DNA of 64,000 nucleotides from PSRF01 sp051000815 (GTDB taxonomy: Bacteria; Acidobacteriota; Blastocatellia; Pyrinomonadales; Pyrinomonadaceae): contig JBPCNX010000047.1 in NCBI GenBank assembly GCA_051000815.1, positions 62,001-126,000 on the forward strand. The letters are read 5' to 3'. Both the position numbers and the translations under genes were made by a program. Each line of letters opens with the position of its first letter. Position 1 is the stretch's first letter. The notes under the pieces were generated by a model, which did not search any database, was not told the origin of the DNA, and saw nothing but the letters and a program-made list of their open reading frames with translations. Shown here in pieces: positions 1 through 8,143 of this stretch.

Positions 1-95
1 CAGCGGCGAATCAGATAGCCGGCAATCTCCACGTTCGAGCGGGCCGAGACAGAGTCGATAGCCACCAGTTCGGATAAAGTTTGCTTCACGGTCAT
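1..95 (-). CDS. M20-family peptidase, ArgE-like (partial, N-terminus only)
   Basis: Only the first ~31 codons are inside the window; the gene runs off the left edge. The visible residues (MTVKQTLSELVAIDSVSARSN, then VEIAGYLIRR) match the N-terminal helix of acetylornithine deacetylase/succinyl-diaminopimelate desuccinylase-type M20 zinc peptidases, where the 'LV..DSVS..SN' signature precedes the metal-binding core. The catalytic residues lie outside the window, so substrate cannot be set. It ends its 5' side 50 bases from the end of hutF on the same strand, so the two could be co-transcribed. Confidence 0.6.
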   Translation of the reverse strand, partial: MTVKQTLSELVAIDSVSARSNVEIAGYLIRR

Positions 96-144
96 CTTGC
101 GTTTGGTTTGTTCGGAGTTTGTCAGGCGTGTGCTAACGCAAGCC

Positions 145-1542
145 TCAGCACCAGAGTTTCTTTTGGAGCGTTTTGAATCTGTCGGTAATTTCATCGTGAG
201 CGAAGTGTCTTCCGTCTTCGACGATGCGCTTGCCGCCGACCACGACGTCTCTAACCGCTGTGCCGTTCAGCGAAAAGACGATCGCAGTAAGCAGGTCGTC
301 CGGCGAAGCGCCCGCGATTGACGGATCGTCGAGGTTAACAGTAAAGAAATCCGCGGCATGGCCCGCTTCGAGCACAGCGCCGGGCGCATTCAAACTCAGC
401 GCACCGTTGACGGTGGCGCAGTCAAAGAGCCGGGCAGCGAGGGCGGACCTCCCATCATCGTTCGGTTCTGCAAGAACAGCGCGCTCGAGCTTCTGAAGCC
501 GCAAGTGATACTCAAGTTCCCGCGCATCTTCCAACAAGTCGATTTGAGTCTGACTATCGGTTCCCAGTGAGACGCCGATGCCTTCCTTGAACAGGGTGTC
601 AATCGGAACGATGCCATCACCAAGATTGCGTTCGGTTGTTGGGCAGGCGCAGACCATTGCACCGGCATCAGCGATCATCCGAGCGGCTTTAGGGGTTATA
701 TGGATAACGTGGACGCCGGTGAATCGTTCGCTGAGTAAACCCTCAGTGTCGAGTAAGGCAATCGGCGACCTTCCGTGCTCCTCGATACATGCAGAGACTT
801 CCGCTGGTTGTTCGGCCACGTGCATGTGGATTGGCAACTTCGCTTCGTTGCCAAAACTTACCACTGCCTTGAGATACTCCAGCGACACGGCTCGGACACT
901 ATGCGGCGCAACTCCCACCCAGACTTCCCCCTCCCTCCCGGAAAAATCGGAGCGCAGTTTTTCTAAACGGGTCAGGTAAAGCTCGGGGTCTTTCTCGATG
1001 AAACGAGCCTGCCTGGGGTTTGCTTCCGCATGATGTCCGGCACGTTCATAAGCGACGCGCAAGAGCGCGATTCGCAAACCCACATCGCGCGCGGCACGAA
1101 TAACCTGTTTCGCGAGCAGGTTAGGATCTTCATAGGGCGAACCGTCGGCCTGGTTGTGAAGATAATGAAACTCGCCCACCGTAGTGATGCCGCGCAGTGC
1201 CATTTCCAGAAATGACATGCGCGAAGCGTCATAGAGGTCTTCGGGCGTTAGTCTGGTAGCGGCGCTGTACATCATTTCGCGCCAGGTCCAGAAACTGTCT
1301 TTTGAGGTTTCGGTGCGGTATTCAGTCCGGCCGCGAATCACGCGTTGAAACGCATGCGAGTGGGCGTTGACAAGGCCGGGCAGCACGGCGCGATTTCGCA
1401 GCCGCACGACATTCCCGGCGTCGTCCAGAGGACCGACGTGCGTGATAGCGCCGCCAGAATCAGTAACGATGGCTGAATTGGGTTTGAAGGTTCGGCCTGT
1501 GTATACCAGGTCAGGTAACCAGGCATGTGGAGAATGATTCAT
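145..1542 (-). CDS. hutF: Formimidoylglutamate deiminase (HutF)
   Basis: A 465-residue amidohydrolase that hydrolyses N-formimidoyl-L-glutamate to N-formyl-L-glutamate and ammonia in the five-step histidine degradation route; cytoplasmic. The metal-binding HSHAFQR motif lies at about residues 61-67, followed by the family-typical FHYLHNQ around residue 130, a conserved VHVIH strand and the SLGTDSQTQIDLLEDARELE motif with the catalytic Asp near residue 330. Length fits HutF (about 450). Guanine or adenosine deaminase-like amidohydrolases are the main alternative, but FHYLHNQ and the DSQTQID segment favour HutF. No other hut gene is in the window. The neighbouring tRNA is on the same strand upstream. 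Confidence 0.88.
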   Translation of the reverse strand: MNHSPHAWLPDLVYTGRTFKPNSAIVTDSGGAITHVGPLDDAGNVVRLRNRAVLPGLVNAHSHAFQRVIRGRTEYRTETSKDSFWTWREMMYSAATRLTPEDLYDASRMSFLEMALRGITTVGEFHYLHNQADGSPYEDPNLLAKQVIRAARDVGLRIALLRVAYERAGHHAEANPRQARFIEKDPELYLTRLEKLRSDFSGREGEVWVGVAPHSVRAVSLEYLKAVVSFGNEAKLPIHMHVAEQPAEVSACIEEHGRSPIALLDTEGLLSERFTGVHVIHITPKAARMIADAGAMVCACPTTERNLGDGIVPIDTLFKEGIGVSLGTDSQTQIDLLEDARELEYHLRLQKLERAVLAEPNDDGRSALAARLFDCATVNGALSLNAPGAVLEAGHAADFFTVNLDDPSIAGASPDDLLTAIVFSLNGTAVRDVVVGGKRIVEDGRHFAHDEITDRFKTLQKKLWC

Positions 1543-1560
1543 TAAGAGGAGCTATGTGAA

Positions 1561-1647
1561 TGGTGCCGGAGGTCGGACTCGAACCGACATGAGTTTGACC
1601 TCGCCAGATTTTGAGTCTGGTGCGTATACCAATTTCGCCACTCCGGC
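1561..1647 (-). tRNA. tRNA-Leu (anticodon CAA)
   Basis: The minus strand folds into a complete class II cloverleaf. The acceptor stem GCCGGAG pairs with CTCCGGC, the anticodon stem CCAGA/TCTGG encloses loop CTCAAAA giving anticodon CAA, there is a long variable arm, and the T arm is GTCGG-TTCGAGT-CCGAC. The CCA end is encoded. It reads leucine codon UUG. Confidence 0.95.
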
Positions 1648-1659
1648 TTTGCGCTCAAG

Positions 1660-1688
1660 ATAATACGGTCTCTTTTTCCGCGGCGCAA
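1660..1688 (-). promoter_or_regulatory. Sigma-70-type promoter of tRNA-Leu
   Basis: On the minus strand TTGCGC (-35, 1688-1683) is followed after exactly 17 bases by TATTAT (-10, 1665-1660). The mature tRNA 5' end at 1647 lies about 12 bases after the -10 box, leaving a short leader. Confidence 0.65.
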
Positions 1689-1873
1689 CCGGCCGCGAGT
1701 TTTTGATTCGTAACCCTAAGGTCACTTAGTTTGAGCTACTTAGCCCACACTCATGAGTTGCCAGGCAGTTCAGCTGGACAGTCAAGCGGCTTCTCCCTAG
1801 AATGAGGTGCCCCCCTGAAGATGTGAACAGAACTCTCCCGTAAGAAAAGTCTTAACTTTGAAAGGGAAGAAAT

Positions 1874-2209
1874 ATGAGAAAAACACTTGCCGTCTTGGTA
1901 GTGCTAACCATGCTCATGCTGATGGCGGTCCCGGCCTCGGCCAGGACATGCGGCCGACTCCGGCACAGGCATAGCAACGTTACCCATACTCATTACGCTT
2001 GCGTCGGGGATGGCCACAAACACGGTCGCAGCTTCTGGCAAAAGCATCGGGATAAGCTGACGACGGCGGGCGGCGTAGGAGCCGGCGCCCTCATCGGCGG
2101 GATTGCTGGCGGTAAGAAAGGCGCCCTGATTGGCGCCGCCGCCGGCGGTGGCGGTGCGGCCGTTTATACTTACGGTATTCGCAAGCGCCGCAGGTCGGCC
2201 AGATACTAA
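1874..2209 (+). CDS. Small secreted/membrane glycine-zipper protein
   Basis: A 111-residue protein of unknown function. Residues 1-23 form a clear signal peptide ending in VPASA-R. A His-rich stretch with two Cys follows (CGRLRHRHSNVTHTHYAC), which could bind a metal. The second half is a glycine-zipper hairpin (GAGALIGGIAGGKKGALIG then AAAGGGG) of the YMGG/Gly-zipper_2 type that inserts into membranes, and a basic tail RKRRRSARY closes it. The ribosome site AAGGGAAG precedes the ATG. A terminator follows, so it is probably monocistronic. Confidence 0.75.
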   Translation: MRKTLAVLVVLTMLMLMAVPASARTCGRLRHRHSNVTHTHYACVGDGHKHGRSFWQKHRDKLTTAGGVGAGALIGGIAGGKKGALIGAAAGGGGAAVYTYGIRKRRRSARY

Positions 2210-2241
2210 GCTCCTAAATCTAACTAGTCCCCATGAAAGTT

Positions 2242-2270
2242 GCCCCTCCCACCCAGGAGGGGCTCTTTTG
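2242..2270 (+). terminator. Rho-independent terminator
   Basis: Perfect 8-bp GC-rich stem GCCCCTCC/GGAGGGGC (2242-2249 with 2256-2263), a six-base loop, then TCTTTTG. It sits 33 bases after the glycine-zipper gene stop. The remaining stretch to the next gene at 2557 shows only an unsupported open frame. Confidence 0.8.
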
Positions 2271-2556
2271 TCTGCCCTCGGTAGAACCCACCAGATCCAT
2301 CTAACCCGACAAGGTCACTTCCAAACGCACCACCACCCCGATAAACAAGCGACCCTCCTGCTTGGCATTCGACCCTATGCAAAAACATGTTTGCCACTCC
2401 GGGCTAAAAACGCTAGAATCTCAAGACCTGCCGCAGAGCAGGGCGGCATTATCTCCAACGCAGCCCCTCCCGGGCGACCCCCTAAACATCTCACGGATAG
2501 GTACTTTCAGTAACTAACTGCGATTTCAGCCCGCGATAATCAGGAGAGCTACCAAC

Positions 2557-3684
2557 ATGACAGGTGACGCCCGGTCAAGGATTCTCATCGTTGATGACGA
2601 GCCTGAAATAACCGAAATTCTCTCCGATCTGCTCAGCGACGACCACGACTGCTTAACCGCGCAATCGGCGGACGCAGCGCTTGAGCGATTGGCGGAGAGT
2701 GAGTTTCAGTTAGTAATCAGCGACATCACCATGCCCGGAATGAGCGGTCTAGAAATGCTTCCCCGTGCGAAGAGCGTGTCTCCCAATGCCGTAGTGGTGA
2801 TGATCAGCGGCATGCAGACGGTAGAGAGCGCGATCGGTGCTTTGCGTTTAGGGGCGTTCGATTACCTGATGAAGCCCTTTGACCTGCGACAGGTTGAAGC
2901 AGTGGTCAAGCGAGCGCTCGAACATAACGAATTGATCGTTGCGAAACAGCGCTATGAAAACCATTTGGAAGAGTTGGTGGAACAGCGCACGGCGGAACTC
3001 GATCAGGCCCTGAATTCACTCGAAGACGCTTACCGCTCGACATTGAAAGCCCTGACCGCAGCGCTGGAGACGAGAGACTCCGAGACGCATGGTCATTCAG
3101 AACGAGTGGTGACTTATAGCCTCCGCCTGGGTCGCGAATACGGTCTGACCCCGGAACAGATGAAGTCGCTCGAGTTTGGCTCTCTATTGCATGACATCGG
3201 AAAGATTGGGGTGCCTGATTTGATCCTCCGCAAGCCATCAAAGCTTACTGAAGAAGAGTGGGTGAGAATGCGTGAACATCCTCAACACGGACAGCAGATA
3301 TTGCGAGGAATTGAGTTTCTGGAAGGACCGGCGTGCGTAGTTGGTCAGCATCACGAGAAGTGGGATGGCTCGGGCTATCCGCTCGGACTTCGAGGCGAAG
3401 AGATCGATGTGTGCGCGCGGATCTTTGCAGTTGCTGACGCCTTCGACGCAATTACAAGCGATCGCGTGTATCGACGTGGAAAATCGTATCAGGAAGCCGC
3501 TGACGAACTGGACGAATGGAGTGGGAGACAGTTTGATCCGAAGGTTGTGGAAGCTTTCCATCGAGTCCCGCAGCAGGACTGGGACGAACTACACAAACGT
3601 TCTTTGTTGCCCAAGTCTGAAGATCCCGAAGTTCGCCGCGTGGTCCAGTCGCTCGAATCGCAACTGGAAGTCCTGGTTACTTAG
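2557..3684 (+). CDS. Response regulator with HD-GYP c-di-GMP phosphodiesterase domain
   Basis: A 375-residue two-domain regulator of the RpfG type. Residues 8-120 are a receiver domain: acidic pair D13/D14, phospho-acceptor D56 in SDITMPGMSG, and K106 in YLMKPF. A coiled-coil linker (about 130-165) leads to an HD-GYP domain with HGHSERV, HDIGKIG and HHEKWDGSGYP, the metal and cyclic-di-GMP binding motifs. The predicted output is hydrolysis of cyclic di-GMP when phosphorylated. No histidine kinase is adjacent, so the partner is unknown. A good ribosome site (AGGAG, 9 bases upstream) supports the ATG. It converges on the VWA gene, 21 bases apart. Confidence 0.92.
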   Translation: MTGDARSRILIVDDEPEITEILSDLLSDDHDCLTAQSADAALERLAESEFQLVISDITMPGMSGLEMLPRAKSVSPNAVVVMISGMQTVESAIGALRLGAFDYLMKPFDLRQVEAVVKRALEHNELIVAKQRYENHLEELVEQRTAELDQALNSLEDAYRSTLKALTAALETRDSETHGHSERVVTYSLRLGREYGLTPEQMKSLEFGSLLHDIGKIGVPDLILRKPSKLTEEEWVRMREHPQHGQQILRGIEFLEGPACVVGQHHEKWDGSGYPLGLRGEEIDVCARIFAVADAFDAITSDRVYRRGKSYQEAADELDEWSGRQFDPKVVEAFHRVPQQDWDELHKRSLLPKSEDPEVRRVVQSLESQLEVLVT

Positions 3685-3705
3685 AGCAACTTCTTCAAGC
3701 CCTTT

Positions 3706-4848
3706 TTATTCATTGCGCTCCGATGGAACCACGTAACCTCGACGCGAACGCAAGCTCAACCCCACCCTGCGCGAAGCCACCTCTACCTTTCGATACTCGC
3801 CTTGTTTTGCAGATGCCAACGACCGCTTAGGCCGATAGGTAACGACGTACTCCGCGCCAATCTCGCGCGCCGCTTCTTTCGCCTGCGCCAACATTTCCTC
3901 GTCCGACTTCGGTAGAAAAATTCGCCCACCCATCTCGTCGGCAAGCGTAGTCAGAATCTGTTGGCTCTTTTTGACCTCTGCTTCATAGGCCTTCCTCTGT
4001 CGCTTCATTGCCGGATCGAAACGAATGCCGATGCCGAACGAAGGATTGCGGGTCGTTCCCGGCGGCAGAGTCGGATCGGTTGCTGTGATTGGATCGCGCG
4101 CCGGCGAGACCTGGCCGCTGGAGATACCCGCGGTTCTACCCTTTCTTTCCTGACGCACAAATTCGGTATAACTGATGATATGAACAGTCGCTCGAGCGGC
4201 GGCGAGTTGCTTGATGCCTTCTGCGCGACTGGTTCTCGCTCCGGGCGTGTCAACGCCGTCGGTTATCAGGACAACATGGCGACTTCCCTCAGGGCGGTCC
4301 TTCAGAAATTTTGCCGCTGCGACCAGTGCCTCCGAAAAGCGGGCCCGCTTTCCGGACGACAACTTCGTCTTCAATATTTTCATTACGACGCTCTTGTCTA
4401 CAGTCCAGGGTTGAAGCAGCTCAACTGAGTTGCTGAACTGCATCACAGCCAGCGACGTTCCTTCCTTGACCTGGCTTAGCAACTCGATGGCGACATCGCG
4501 CGTCAGCGAAGTTTTTTTCGACGATCCTCCGAGACCACTCAACTCACCGCCTGTGTCCAGCACCAGCAAAACGTTGGCGGGGATGTGTCGCACACTTCTG
4601 ATTTGCTGCGCCACGCCATCTTCCAGGACAAGTACGTCATCGGGCTCGAGCGTGGGGTCGTAATGGCCATATTGATCAAGCGCGATTACGGGCAAACGAA
4701 CTTCCTCTGTGAAGACCCGCACGGGCTCCTGTTCTTCGCTTGGCGGAGTAGGTGTCGGCGACGGTCTTCGCCCCGCCTGCGACCACGCGGAATTAAGTGT
4801 TCCAGTAACGAGGAGCAATAGAGTCAGAAGAATGGATTTTGTAGGCAA
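3706..4848 (-). CDS. Secreted VWA-domain protein
   Basis: A 380-residue protein with an N-terminal signal peptide (about 1-24), a Pro/Thr-rich linker and a von Willebrand A fold from about residue 90 to 330. It belongs by pattern to the VWFA-related proteins that are very common in Acidobacteriota, whose role is unknown. The first MIDAS strand reads LVLDTGGEL instead of the canonical DxSxS, while the later LITDGVDTPG is well kept, so metal binding may be altered. The C-terminus keeps the family-type ending YVVTYRP...RRGYVVP. It stands alone between convergent and same-strand neighbours. Confidence 0.8.
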   Translation of the reverse strand: MPTKSILLTLLLLVTGTLNSAWSQAGRRPSPTPTPPSEEQEPVRVFTEEVRLPVIALDQYGHYDPTLEPDDVLVLEDGVAQQIRSVRHIPANVLLVLDTGGELSGLGGSSKKTSLTRDVAIELLSQVKEGTSLAVMQFSNSVELLQPWTVDKSVVMKILKTKLSSGKRARFSEALVAAAKFLKDRPEGSRHVVLITDGVDTPGARTSRAEGIKQLAAARATVHIISYTEFVRQERKGRTAGISSGQVSPARDPITATDPTLPPGTTRNPSFGIGIRFDPAMKRQRKAYEAEVKKSQQILTTLADEMGGRIFLPKSDEEMLAQAKEAAREIGAEYVVTYRPKRSLASAKQGEYRKVEVASRRVGLSLRSRRGYVVPSERNE

Positions 4849-4935
4849 AGTCAGACCTGAATTGTTGGGAATTGATTTGACACCTTGGATGCCGGGTCAA
4901 CCCATTAAGCGTTGCCTGGGGAACGGAGTGACGAA

Positions 4936-5943
4936 TCAACGGGACTTGCGTGCCTGGGCCTGTACCGCAGTAATCGCCACAGCGTCGACGATGTCTTCAG
5001 CTTTACAGCCGCGCGAAAGGTCGTTAGCCGGTTTGTCGAGTCCCTGCAATATCGGACCGATAGCGGTGGCTCCCGCAAGCCGTTCAGTGAGTTTGTAAGC
5101 GATATTGCCGGATTGAAGATCGGGGAAGATAAGGACGTTGGCGCGTCCGGCCAACGGGGAACCAGGCGACTTCGAATCAGCCACGGCCGCCACCAATGCA
5201 GCATCAGCCTGCAGTTCGCCATCAATCACGAGCTCTGGAGCTCTCGCCCTTGCGGTCCGAGTTGCTTCGACAACCTTATCAACCAGCCGGTGCCTGGCGC
5301 TGCCCTTCGTAGAAAATGAAAGCATGCCAACGCGCGGTTCGGTGCCGAGCAATGCGAGACATGAATCTGCTGAGGCAAGCGCAATCTCAGCTAACTCCGC
5401 AGCGGTCGGTTCGATGACTACTCCGCAATCGGCAAAGATAAGTGCTCCGTTGTGCCCGAAGTTGCGATCGTTGAGCGCCATTAGAAAAAAACTGGAGACC
5501 AATTTGAAGCCGGGACGGACGCCAATACAAAGCAGTGCGGCGCGCACCGTGTGAGATGTAGTGTTCGTAGCGCCGGCGACGGAGCCGTCTGCGGCGCCAA
5601 GGCGGACCATGAGGTTTCCATAATAGAGCGGATCGGCGAGGGTGGTCCGCGCTTCGTCTGCCATCAATCCCTTGGCTCGGCGCAAATCGTGAAATGTCGC
5701 TACCATCTTCTCGAAATCAGCAGCGCTCTTGTGATCGATTACTGTAACGCCGCCGAGATCAACTCGTTCGCGTTCAGCCGTTTCGCGAATGGTGATCTCA
5801 TTTCCCAGCAGCGTGATTCGAGCGATTCCTTTTTGAACGCAGGTCGCGGCCGCGACGACGGTGCGTGCGTCATCGCCTTCCGGCAGAATAATGTGTTGTG
5901 GCCTGCCGGCAGCACGCTGCCGAATTGTTTCTAGTATGTTCAT
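4936..5943 (-). CDS. pta: Phosphate acetyltransferase
   Basis: A 335-residue enzyme of the PTA/PTB family that interconverts acetyl-CoA plus phosphate and acetyl phosphate plus CoA. The N-terminus IILPEGDDARTVVAA, the motif GAADGSVAGATNTT near residue 118, and the C-terminal segment NVLIFPDLQSGNIAYKLTERL followed by GPILQGLDKPANDLSRGC are diagnostic. The length equals the catalytic-domain-only form, without the DRTGG/AAA-like N-terminal extension of the long E. coli enzyme. Phosphate butyryltransferase is less likely given the GLDKPANDLSRG ending. No ackA is seen next to it. Confidence 0.92.
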   Translation of the reverse strand: MNILETIRQRAAGRPQHIILPEGDDARTVVAAATCVQKGIARITLLGNEITIRETAERERVDLGGVTVIDHKSAADFEKMVATFHDLRRAKGLMADEARTTLADPLYYGNLMVRLGAADGSVAGATNTTSHTVRAALLCIGVRPGFKLVSSFFLMALNDRNFGHNGALIFADCGVVIEPTAAELAEIALASADSCLALLGTEPRVGMLSFSTKGSARHRLVDKVVEATRTARARAPELVIDGELQADAALVAAVADSKSPGSPLAGRANVLIFPDLQSGNIAYKLTERLAGATAIGPILQGLDKPANDLSRGCKAEDIVDAVAITAVQAQARKSR

Positions 5944-6089
5944 AGGGTTAGCTGGTCTGGAGATTATCGGAAGGGAGTCTAACCAACTCGCAATGAGAGA
6001 ACAAGTGTTTGAGCCGGAAGTGAGTCGTGTTAACTTTAGACACCGAAATCAAAATCTGGTCGTAAGAATCGAGTTGATCGGAGACACTC

Positions 6090-6560
6090 ATGGCAACGTT
6101 AATGGCCCGTTCGCGACTCAAGAATTTATTGCTTTTCATCCCCCACACGGTGCTGCTTTGCGGGCGCTTGCTGACCGATGCACGCGTGCCGAAGACCGAA
6201 AAGGCTTTGGTCGCAGGAGCGATTCTCTATGCCATTGTGCCGTTGGATCTAATTCCCGATTTCATTCCCTTCGTAGGCCAGATTGATGATGCTTACCTGA
6301 TTGCGATCACTTTGTTGCGGCTGGTCGATCGCACTGATCCGGATGTGGTGCGGGAACACTGGAATGGTGGCGGCGATGTGGTGCAACTCGTTGAAGCCAT
6401 GGCTATGATGACCGCCAAATTGCTGCCTAGGCGGATTCGCCGCGTGCTCACTTCGCGAGTAGAGATTGCGCCAACGAAAGAGGGCGCCAAAGGTTTGCCG
6501 CTGCCAATGCTGGTTGTGAAACCGGCGCGAGAGAATCCAAGTGGAACCCAATCGGATTAA
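6090..6560 (+). CDS. DUF1232 (YkvA-like) membrane protein
   Basis: A 156-residue protein with the DUF1232 core at about residues 38-75 (AGAILYAIVPLDLIPDFIPF then VGQIDDAYLI), a short hydrophobic domain whose invariant P-x-D-x-IPD-x-IP motif is complete. The biochemical role of the family is not known. The C-terminal 60 residues are polar and lineage-specific. Its stop codon overlaps the end of mpl on the other strand by four bases (convergent). Confidence 0.85.
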   Translation: MATLMARSRLKNLLLFIPHTVLLCGRLLTDARVPKTEKALVAGAILYAIVPLDLIPDFIPFVGQIDDAYLIAITLLRLVDRTDPDVVREHWNGGGDVVQLVEAMAMMTAKLLPRRIRRVLTSRVEIAPTKEGAKGLPLPMLVVKPARENPSGTQSD

Positions 6561-7969
6561 CGATCGTGTGCTTCCAGAGCCGCCAGTAACTTTTCGTGGA
6601 TTCCGCCAAACCCGCCGTTAGACATTATCGCTACGACATCTCCCTCGCGTAATTCCCCAAGCAGGTGAACGATGATCTCGTCGGCGCCGGGCAATGCCAT
6701 TGCCGGCTTGCTCAGTTGCGCAATGCCTTCTATCAACTTATCCGTATCAAGCATTCGACCCTTTTCCACAACCTTCTGACTGTCGAAGACATTGGCGATG
6801 ATCACATAGTCGGCGGCGGTAAAAGCCTGGGCGTATTCATTCTGAAACACTGCAAGTCGGGATGACCATGAACGAGGTTCAAAGACGGCTATAAGACGCC
6901 GCTGCTGATATTTATTACGGAGGGCGTTGAGAGTTTCCCGGACGGCCGTTGGGTGATGAGCAAAATCGTCGATCACGGTAATGCCCCGCGCTTCTCCCCG
7001 TACCTCTGCACGACGCCGTACATTCTTGAAGCTTGAAAGAGCTGCGGCGATCGAATCTCGGTTAAGGCCCCAGGCGTCGGCAGCAATAATTACCGCAAGG
7101 CAATTAAGAAGATTAAAGTCGCCGATCAGGGGCGTTTGAAAGCGGGCCCATTCCTTCCCTTCACGAAAAACTTTGAAGCTCGAAAGGGTGCCGGTGTAGT
7201 CGGCATCTCGGATCTGCCATTTTGCGTCCCCCATTCCGAATGTTTCAAGTTGGGTGAAGAGTCTCGGACCGAAGGAAGTAACAACGTCGCGAACGTTCGA
7301 ATTGTCCCAGCCGGCGATCAACCGCCCATTAGCAGGCACGAGGTTCATTAACCGGCGAAAGGCTAGTTTTACTGCGGCGAGGTCCGCGTAGATGTCAGCG
7401 TGATCAAACTCGATGTTATTGACGATTGCGAGCTCCGGCAGGTAGTGCATAAACTTCGGACCCTTGTCGAAGTAGGCCGTGTCGTATTCATCTCCTTCGA
7501 TCACGAAGTAGTCGCTGTTTGTAACGCGAAAGCTGACGCCGAAATTTTGCGCAATGCCTCCAATCAGAAAGGTGGGATCCAGCCCGCCTTGATCGAGCAC
7601 CCAGGCGGCGATGCCCGTCGTCGTAGTCTTTCCATGTGTACCGGCGACCACAAGCGAACGACGGCCGCGAATAAACTCTTCCTTAACTACTTCCGCCTGA
7701 GAGCGGTAAAGCAGTTTGCGATTTAACGTCTCCTCGACTTCGGCATTGCCTCGCGGAATAGCGTTGCCGATCACCACGCAATTGGGACTGGGAATGAGGT
7801 GATTCGGACTGTAGCCTTGCTTTACCTCGATGCCCAGCGATGCCAGCATAGTGGACATCGGCGGATACACATGTTCGTCAGAACCGGTGACGAGGGCGCC
7901 GCGCGCCTGGAGCATACCCGCGAGCGAGGCCATAGCGGTCCCGCAAATCCCAATCAGATGATAGTGCAT
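6557..7969 (-). CDS. mpl: UDP-N-acetylmuramate:L-Ala-gamma-D-Glu-meso-DAP ligase
   Basis: A 470-residue Mur-ligase-family enzyme that reattaches the tripeptide recovered from peptidoglycan turnover to UDP-MurNAc. The N-terminal Rossmann motif is HLIGICGTAMASLAGML, the ATP P-loop is GTHGKTTT (about 110-117), then EGDEYDTAYFD and NIEFDHADIY, and the C-terminal domain carries VIDDFAHHPTAVRETL. The combination GTAMASLA and DEYDTAFFDK separates Mpl from MurC. It implies a meso-diaminopimelate cell wall of the Gram-negative type. Confidence 0.93.
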   Translation of the reverse strand: MHYHLIGICGTAMASLAGMLQARGALVTGSDEHVYPPMSTMLASLGIEVKQGYSPNHLIPSPNCVVIGNAIPRGNAEVEETLNRKLLYRSQAEVVKEEFIRGRRSLVVAGTHGKTTTTGIAAWVLDQGGLDPTFLIGGIAQNFGVSFRVTNSDYFVIEGDEYDTAYFDKGPKFMHYLPELAIVNNIEFDHADIYADLAAVKLAFRRLMNLVPANGRLIAGWDNSNVRDVVTSFGPRLFTQLETFGMGDAKWQIRDADYTGTLSSFKVFREGKEWARFQTPLIGDFNLLNCLAVIIAADAWGLNRDSIAAALSSFKNVRRRAEVRGEARGITVIDDFAHHPTAVRETLNALRNKYQQRRLIAVFEPRSWSSRLAVFQNEYAQAFTAADYVIIANVFDSQKVVEKGRMLDTDKLIEGIAQLSKPAMALPGADEIIVHLLGELREGDVVAIMSNGGFGGIHEKLLAALEAHDR

Positions 7970-7993
7970 GAGAGGAAAACGATCAGAAGGTAT

Positions 7994-8118
7994 CCGCAGA
8001 TTACACAGATTGAAAACCAGGCAAATTTACTTTGCTAATCGGTAAGCACGCGCCAGTACTTCTGATTCACCGAGTTAGCTGTCTTCCATCCATCTGTGTA
8101 ATCTGCGCAATCTGCGGA
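7994..8118. repeat. Inverted dispersed repeat (CCGCAGATTACACAGAT type)
   Basis: CGCAGATTACACAGAT at 7995-8010 is repeated in exact inverted form at 8092-8107, where it continues into a second partial copy (GCGCAATCTGCGGA). The arms lie in the gap between mpl and the carbamoyltransferase gene. Similar ATCTGTGTAATCTGCGG strings occur in intergenic DNA of many environmental bacteria (recollection, not checked). Confidence 0.6.
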
Positions 8119-8143
8119 CAGGTTTTTCGGAGCCTCATTTGCG

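Noticed and set aside
2130..2513. 127-codon plus-strand open frame after the glycine-zipper gene.
   Set aside because: It starts inside that gene in another frame, crosses its terminator, and its composition is not protein-like.
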